Source: Pseudomonas asiatica (GTDB lineage Bacteria > Pseudomonadota > Gammaproteobacteria > Pseudomonadales > Pseudomonadaceae). Taken from it: 64,000 nt of DNA. A program made the position numbers and the translations under genes. Of the stretch, positions 60,029 to 64,000 are shown in pieces (position 1 is the first letter of the stretch; the number at the start of each line of letters is the position of its first letter). Below the pieces are notes generated by a model, which searched no databases, had not been told where the DNA came from, and was given only the letters and a program-made list of their open reading frames with translations. The DNA lies in assembly GCF_040214835.1 (NCBI RefSeq), contig NZ_CP157874.1:3662001-3726000 (forward strand), given 5' to 3'.

Positions 60029-61195
60029 ATGAATCCTGATACTCCACTGCAGCTGCTGGGCGGCATCTCGGCCCGCGAATTCATGCGCGACTACTGGCAG
60101 AAGAAGCCGCTGCTGGTGCGCCAGGCCTTCCCGGACTTCATCAGCCCGATCGACCCCGACGAGCTGGCCGGCCTGGCCCTGGAAGAGGAAGTAGAGTCGC
60201 GTATCGTGCTCGAGCACGGCGCGCACCCGTGGGAGCTGCGCCGCGGCCCGTTCACCGAAGATACCTTTGCCGAGCTGCCGGAAAAGGACTGGACCCTGCT
60301 GGTGCAGGCCGTGGACCAGTTCGTCCCGGAAGTAGCCGAACTGCTGGAAAACTTCCGCTTCCTGCCCAGCTGGCGCATCGATGACGTGATGATCAGCTTC
60401 GCCGCCCCCGGTGGCAGCGTCGGCCCGCACTTCGACAACTACGACGTGTTCCTGCTGCAGGGCCACGGCCAGCGCAACTGGAAAATCGGCCAGATGTGCA
60501 GCAGCGACAGCTCGCTGCTGGAGCACGCCGACCTGCGCATCCTCGCCGACTTCGAGCAGAGCGATGAGTGGACCCTGGAGCCGGGCGACATGCTCTACCT
60601 GCCACCACGCCTGGCCCACTACGGCGTGGCCGTGGACGACTGCCTGACCTACTCGGTAGGCTTCCGCGCGCCAAGCGCCGCCGAAGTGCTGACCCACTTC
60701 ACCGATTTCCTCGGCCAGTTCCTGCCCGACGAAGAACGCTACAGCGACGCCGATGCCCAGCCGGTCAGCGACCCGCACCAGATCCAGCACGACGCCCTCG
60801 ACCGCCTCAAGGCGCTGCTCGACAAGCACATGGGCGACAAGGACCTGCTGCTGACCTGGTTCGGCCAGTTCATGACCGAGCCACGCTACCCCGAGCAGAT
60901 CGTCGGTGAAGAGCTGTCCGAGGAAGAGCTGATCGATGCCCTGGAACAAGGCGCCATCCTGATCCGCAACCCGAGCGCGCGCCTGGCCTGGTCGGAGTTC
61001 GAAGAAGACCTGCTGCTGTTCGCCAGCGGCCGCAGCTGCCCGCTGCCGGGCAAACTGCGCGAGCTGCTGAAGCTGGTTTGCGCGGCCGACGCCCTGCACA
61101 TCGACAACCTGGGCGAATGGCTGCAGGATGAAGATGGCCTTATGCTGGTACAGCAGCTGGTCAAACAAGGAAGCCTGGGATTCGCCAATGAATAA
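60029..61195 (+). CDS. roxA: Ribosomal oxygenase (JmjC/cupin), YcfD/RoxA-like
   Basis: 388 aa 2-oxoglutarate/Fe(II) oxygenase. GPHFDNYDVF gives the HxD iron-binding pair and a distal histidine lies in LPPRLAHYG. E. coli YcfD hydroxylates Arg81 of ribosomal protein L16; size and neighbours (near purB) agree. ATG 60029 is chosen over TTG 60023. The stop overlaps the start of the acetyltransferase gene. Confidence 0.93.
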   Translation: MNPDTPLQLLGGISAREFMRDYWQKKPLLVRQAFPDFISPIDPDELAGLALEEEVESRIVLEHGAHPWELRRGPFTEDTFAELPEKDWTLLVQAVDQFVPEVAELLENFRFLPSWRIDDVMISFAAPGGSVGPHFDNYDVFLLQGHGQRNWKIGQMCSSDSSLLEHADLRILADFEQSDEWTLEPGDMLYLPPRLAHYGVAVDDCLTYSVGFRAPSAAEVLTHFTDFLGQFLPDEERYSDADAQPVSDPHQIQHDALDRLKALLDKHMGDKDLLLTWFGQFMTEPRYPEQIVGEELSEEELIDALEQGAILIRNPSARLAWSEFEEDLLLFASGRSCPLPGKLRELLKLVCAADALHIDNLGEWLQDEDGLMLVQQLVKQGSLGFANE

Positions 61196-61616
61196 GATTC
61201 GTGTGCGCCTCGCCGACTGGCACAAGGACAACGCCGACATCCGCCGCATCCGCGAAGCGGTGTTCATTGCCGAACAGCACGTGCCGCCGGAGCTGGAGTG
61301 GGACTCGGACGACCCGACCGCCGCGCACTTCCTGGCCCTGGAAGGCGACTACCCGATCGGCACCGCGCGCCTGCTGCCTGACGGCACCATCGGCCGGGTC
61401 TCGGTGCTGAAGGACTGGCGCGGGCTGAAGGTGGGTGACGCGCTGATGAACGCGGTGATTGTCGAAGCGCAGAACCGTGACCTGAAGCAGCAGATGCTCA
61501 GCGCCCAGGTGCACGCCACGCCGTTCTACGAACGGCTGGGCTTTCGCGTAGTCAGCGAAGAGTTCCTCGAAGCCGGCATCCCGCACGTGGACATGGTGCG
61601 CGACTCGCGCGCCTGA
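61188..61616 (+). CDS. GNAT-family N-acetyltransferase
   Basis: 142 aa, ElaA/YjdJ-like GNAT fold: IRRIREAVFIAEQHVPPELEWD at the start, IGRVSVLKDWRGLKVGDALM for acetyl-CoA binding (motif A), and ATPFYERLGFRVVSEEFLEAGIPHV at the end. The acceptor substrate is unknown. The first seven bases overlap the roxA end, so the pair is co-translated. Confidence 0.9.
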   Translation: MNKIRVRLADWHKDNADIRRIREAVFIAEQHVPPELEWDSDDPTAAHFLALEGDYPIGTARLLPDGTIGRVSVLKDWRGLKVGDALMNAVIVEAQNRDLKQQMLSAQVHATPFYERLGFRVVSEEFLEAGIPHVDMVRDSRA

Positions 61617-61627
61617 TCCACGACCTT

Positions 61628-61671
61628 CCCACAGGCCCCCACAAATTCTGAAAATTGTGGGGGCCTGTGGG
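61628..61671 (+). terminator. Terminator-like long hairpin
   Basis: CCCACAGGCCCCCACAA...TTGTGGGGGCCTGTGGG, a perfect 17-bp stem 12 bp after the acetyltransferase stop; no T run, and it merges with a REP element. Confidence 0.65.
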
Positions 61672-61704
61672 AGCGGGTTCACCCGCGAAGAGGCCGGCAC
61701 AGCC
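61664..61704. repeat. Single REP element
   Basis: CCTGTGGGAGCGGGTTCACC followed by CGCGAAGAGGCCGG, unpaired. Confidence 0.8.
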
Positions 61705-61815
61705 AAGACATCCCCTCTGACAAAAAAACCTGTACATCCATCCAGATAAAACTTGCCTCCGCGCCCTCGCTTGCGCATCCTATCGCCCATCACCCCCGAT
61801 GAAGCGTCCCCGGCC

Positions 61816-63759
61816 ATGCGCCTGTTCCTCTGCGAAAAACCCTCTCAGGCAAAAGACATCGCCAAAGTGCTCGGCGCCAACCGCAAGGGCGATGGCTGCT
61901 GGCAAGGCACTGACGTCTGCGTGACCTGGTGCATCGGCCACCTGCTGGAAACCGCCCCGCCCGACAGCTACGACGAACGCTACAAGCGCTGGAACCTGGC
62001 CGACCTGCCGATCATCCCGGAAAAGTGGAAGATGCTGGTCAAGCCCAAGACCGCCAGCCAGTTCAAGGCAGTCAAGCGCCTGCTCGGCGAAGCGCGCGAA
62101 CTGGTAATCGCCACCGACGCCGACCGCGAAGGCGAAATGATCGCCCGCGAACTCGTCGAGCATTGCCGCTACCGCGGCCCGGTGCAGCGCCTGTGGCTGT
62201 CGGCACTGGATGACGCGTCCATTCGCAAGGCCCTGGCGCGGCTGCTGCCGGGCCACGAAACCTTCAACCTGTACCACTCGGCGCTGGGCCGTTCGCGCGC
62301 AGACTGGCTGATCGGCATGAACATGAGCCGGCTGTTCACCCTGCTGGGCCGCCAGTCGGGCTATCAGGGCGTGCTGCCGGTGGGCCGGGTGCAAACGCCC
62401 ACCTTGCGCCTGGTGGTCGACCGCGACCGCAGCATCGCCGACTTCGTGCCGGTACCGTTCTGGGCCATCGACGTGCAGCTCGAACACGCAGGCTTTGGCT
62501 TCAACGCCCAGTGGCGCGCCCCCGAGGACGCCTGCGACGACCAGGGCCGCTGCCTGAACCAGGCCCTGGCGCAGCAGGCGGCCGCCGACATCGGCAATGC
62601 GGGTACTGCCCGGGCCGTAAAGGTGACCACCGAGCGCGTGCGTGAAGCGGCACCCCTGCCCTTCGACCTTGGCACCCTGCAGGAGCTGTGCTCGAAAAAG
62701 TTCGGCCTCGGCGCCCAGGAAACCCTCGACATCGCCCAGGCCCTGTACGAAACCCATAAGCTGATCACCTACCCGCGCAGCGACTGCGGCTACCTGCCGC
62801 AAAGCCAGCACGCCGAAGCGCCAGCCATCCTCGCCGCCCTGCAACGGGCCGATGCCAGCCTGGCGCCGCTGCAGCCCTACCTGGAGCCGCAACGCCGTTC
62901 ACGGGCGTGGAACGACGCCAAGGTCAGCGCCCACCACGGCATCATCCCCACTGCCGCCGCCAGCGACCCGTCGCGCCTGCCGGCCAAGCACAAGGCGGTG
63001 TACACCCTGATCCGCGCCCGCTACCTGGCGCAGTTCCTGCCCAACCACGAGTACGACCGTACCCAGGCCGACTTCGACTGCGCCGGCCATGCCCTGCGTG
63101 CCGTAGGCAAGCAGATCGTCGAACCAGGCTGGCGCCGTGCGCTGCCCGAGGCGCTGACCCCGTCCAAGGGCCGCGAGGCAGCACCGGCCCAGGTGCTGCC
63201 GGCGCTGCGCGAAGGCCAGGACTGCACAGTGCAGGGCCTGCAACTGAAAGACCTGTGGACCCAGCCGCCCAAGCCGTTTACCGAAGGCGACCTGATCAAG
63301 GCAATGAAGAACGTGGCCAAGCTGGTGGACGACCCGCGGTTGAAGCAGAAGCTCAAGGAAACCACCGGTATCGGCACCGAAGCCACCCGCGCCAGCATCA
63401 TCCAGGGCCTGCTTGACCGCGGCTACCTGGTGAAGAACGGCAAGGCGCTGTCCGCCACCCCTGCGGCCTTCAGCCTGATCGACGCCGTGCCACGCGCCAT
63501 TGCCGACCCAGGTACCACGGCTATCTGGGAGCAGGCGCTGGACATGGTGCAGAGTGGCGAGATGACGCTGGAGGAGTTCGTCGCCCGGCAGTCGGCATGG
63601 ATGGGCAAGCTGGTCGAACGGTGCAGCGGCATGCGCATGACCATCAGCGGGCCGGCAGCCGGGGCTGCGCCGCCGTGGAAGAAGAAGCGTCGGGGTGGCG
63701 GGAAGGGCAAAGCGGCCGCAGGCAAGCCAAGACAGCCTCGAAAAAAGGCGACAACCTGA
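61816..63759 (+). CDS. topB: DNA topoisomerase III
   Basis: 647 aa type IA topoisomerase that decatenates DNA. The Toprim domain begins MRLFLCEKPSQAKDIAKVLG and has the metal triad in ATDADREGEMIAREL. ETHKLITYPRSDCGYLP holds the active-site tyrosine. The C-terminus is a lysine-rich tail (KKKRRGGGKGK...) and lacks zinc fingers. Start chosen at ATG 61816 by family N-terminus; no strong ribosome site is visible. A REP pair follows. Confidence 0.95.
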   Translation: MRLFLCEKPSQAKDIAKVLGANRKGDGCWQGTDVCVTWCIGHLLETAPPDSYDERYKRWNLADLPIIPEKWKMLVKPKTASQFKAVKRLLGEARELVIATDADREGEMIARELVEHCRYRGPVQRLWLSALDDASIRKALARLLPGHETFNLYHSALGRSRADWLIGMNMSRLFTLLGRQSGYQGVLPVGRVQTPTLRLVVDRDRSIADFVPVPFWAIDVQLEHAGFGFNAQWRAPEDACDDQGRCLNQALAQQAAADIGNAGTARAVKVTTERVREAAPLPFDLGTLQELCSKKFGLGAQETLDIAQALYETHKLITYPRSDCGYLPQSQHAEAPAILAALQRADASLAPLQPYLEPQRRSRAWNDAKVSAHHGIIPTAAASDPSRLPAKHKAVYTLIRARYLAQFLPNHEYDRTQADFDCAGHALRAVGKQIVEPGWRRALPEALTPSKGREAAPAQVLPALREGQDCTVQGLQLKDLWTQPPKPFTEGDLIKAMKNVAKLVDDPRLKQKLKETTGIGTEATRASIIQGLLDRGYLVKNGKALSATPAAFSLIDAVPRAIADPGTTAIWEQALDMVQSGEMTLEEFVARQSAWMGKLVERCSGMRMTISGPAAGAAPPWKKKRRGGGKGKAAAGKPRQPRKKATT

Positions 63760-63779
63760 AGATTTTGCACTTTCAGGTC

Positions 63780-63883
63780 AGGCCCCTTCGCGGGTGAACC
63801 CGCTCCCACATTTACAGCACCAACCTCGAGACCGGTGATGACTCTGTGGGAGCGGGTTTACCCGCGAAAGGGCCAGGACAGGC
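63780..63883. repeat. Paired inverted REP elements
   Basis: TTCGCGGGTGAACCCGCTCCCAC and inverted GTGGGAGCGGGTTTACCCGCGAA, spacer about 38 bp. Confidence 0.87.
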
Positions 63884-63929
63884 AACACAACAACCCGAGG
63901 TAAACCACAAACCCGGCCAATGCATTGGC

Positions 63930-64000
63930 GACATGAAATTTACATGCTAAATTTTCATGAAAATAAACACAATAATTTTCATGAGCCCCCTGCATGTTCA
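63930..64000. promoter_or_regulatory. AT-rich operator-like repeats at the right edge
   Basis: ATTTTCATGA occurs at 63951-63960 (as part of the palindrome ATTTTCATGAAAAT, 63951-63964) and again at 63975-63984, 24 bp apart; ACATGAAATTTACATG lies just before. This looks like a regulator-binding promoter region for a gene beyond the window. Confidence 0.45.

Overview
The window is chromosome from a high-GC gammaproteobacterium, almost certainly a member of the Pseudomonas putida group. Three things point there: the gene order topB-roxA-purB-hflD-mnmA-Nudix-idh/icd-cspD-clpSA-infA-bpt-aat-ftsK-lolA-rarA-crcB-serS-cysG, paired REP palindromes of the GTGGGAGCGGG type in many intergenic gaps, and a giant Lap-type adhesin. 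No taxonomic search could be run.

Layout. (1) 1-7450: accessory core genes, namely the end of an SLC13-type anion transporter, a MASE1-GGDEF diguanylate cyclase, a TSUP permease with a divergent LysR regulator, an SH3-like protein, an exported epoxide-hydrolase-like protein and two small ORFs. (2) 7449-15740: one very large adhesin gene read leftwards. It has an N-terminal retention module with a LapG-type TAAG site, nine 672-bp tandem repeats and a type I secretion C-terminus. (3) 15753-16686: AT-rich upstream region and a decayed IS30-type transposase. (4) 16687-32517: two tandem, heavily deleted P2/phiCTX-like prophages inserted in the 3' end of a tRNA-Ser(UGA) gene, bounded by three 26-bp att copies. 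Each starts with the same ~660-bp left arm (att, GTTCCC sites, GGTAATT iterons, a P2-like cos candidate). Each then carries a different AT-rich cargo locus before a portal gene. (5) 32714-63759: housekeeping core genes, with a promoter-like stretch at the right edge.

Cargo. Prophage 1 carries a three-gene ParA / small helical protein / HEPN-like operon between cos and the portal remnant. Further right it has a membrane protein, a PAPS-reductase-like protein, an FRG-domain protein and a TIR-domain protein among phage genes of ordinary composition. Prophage 2 carries an AlbA_2 (Schlafen-like) protein at the same cos-portal position, and an overlapping pair of membrane-protein genes next to the tRNA. 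Morphogenesis and integrase genes are truncated or lost, while cargo genes are intact. This is what one expects if the elements are now kept for cargo, plausibly anti-phage functions. The ParA operon and the membrane pair are the best candidates for undescribed systems.

Core functions that work together: tusDCBE and mnmA serve tRNA 2-thiouridine synthesis; aat, bpt, clpS and clpA form the N-degron pathway; icd and idh are divergent NADP-isocitrate dehydrogenase genes of two unrelated folds; serS and cysG abut; lolA, ftsK and rarA serve envelope and chromosome maintenance.
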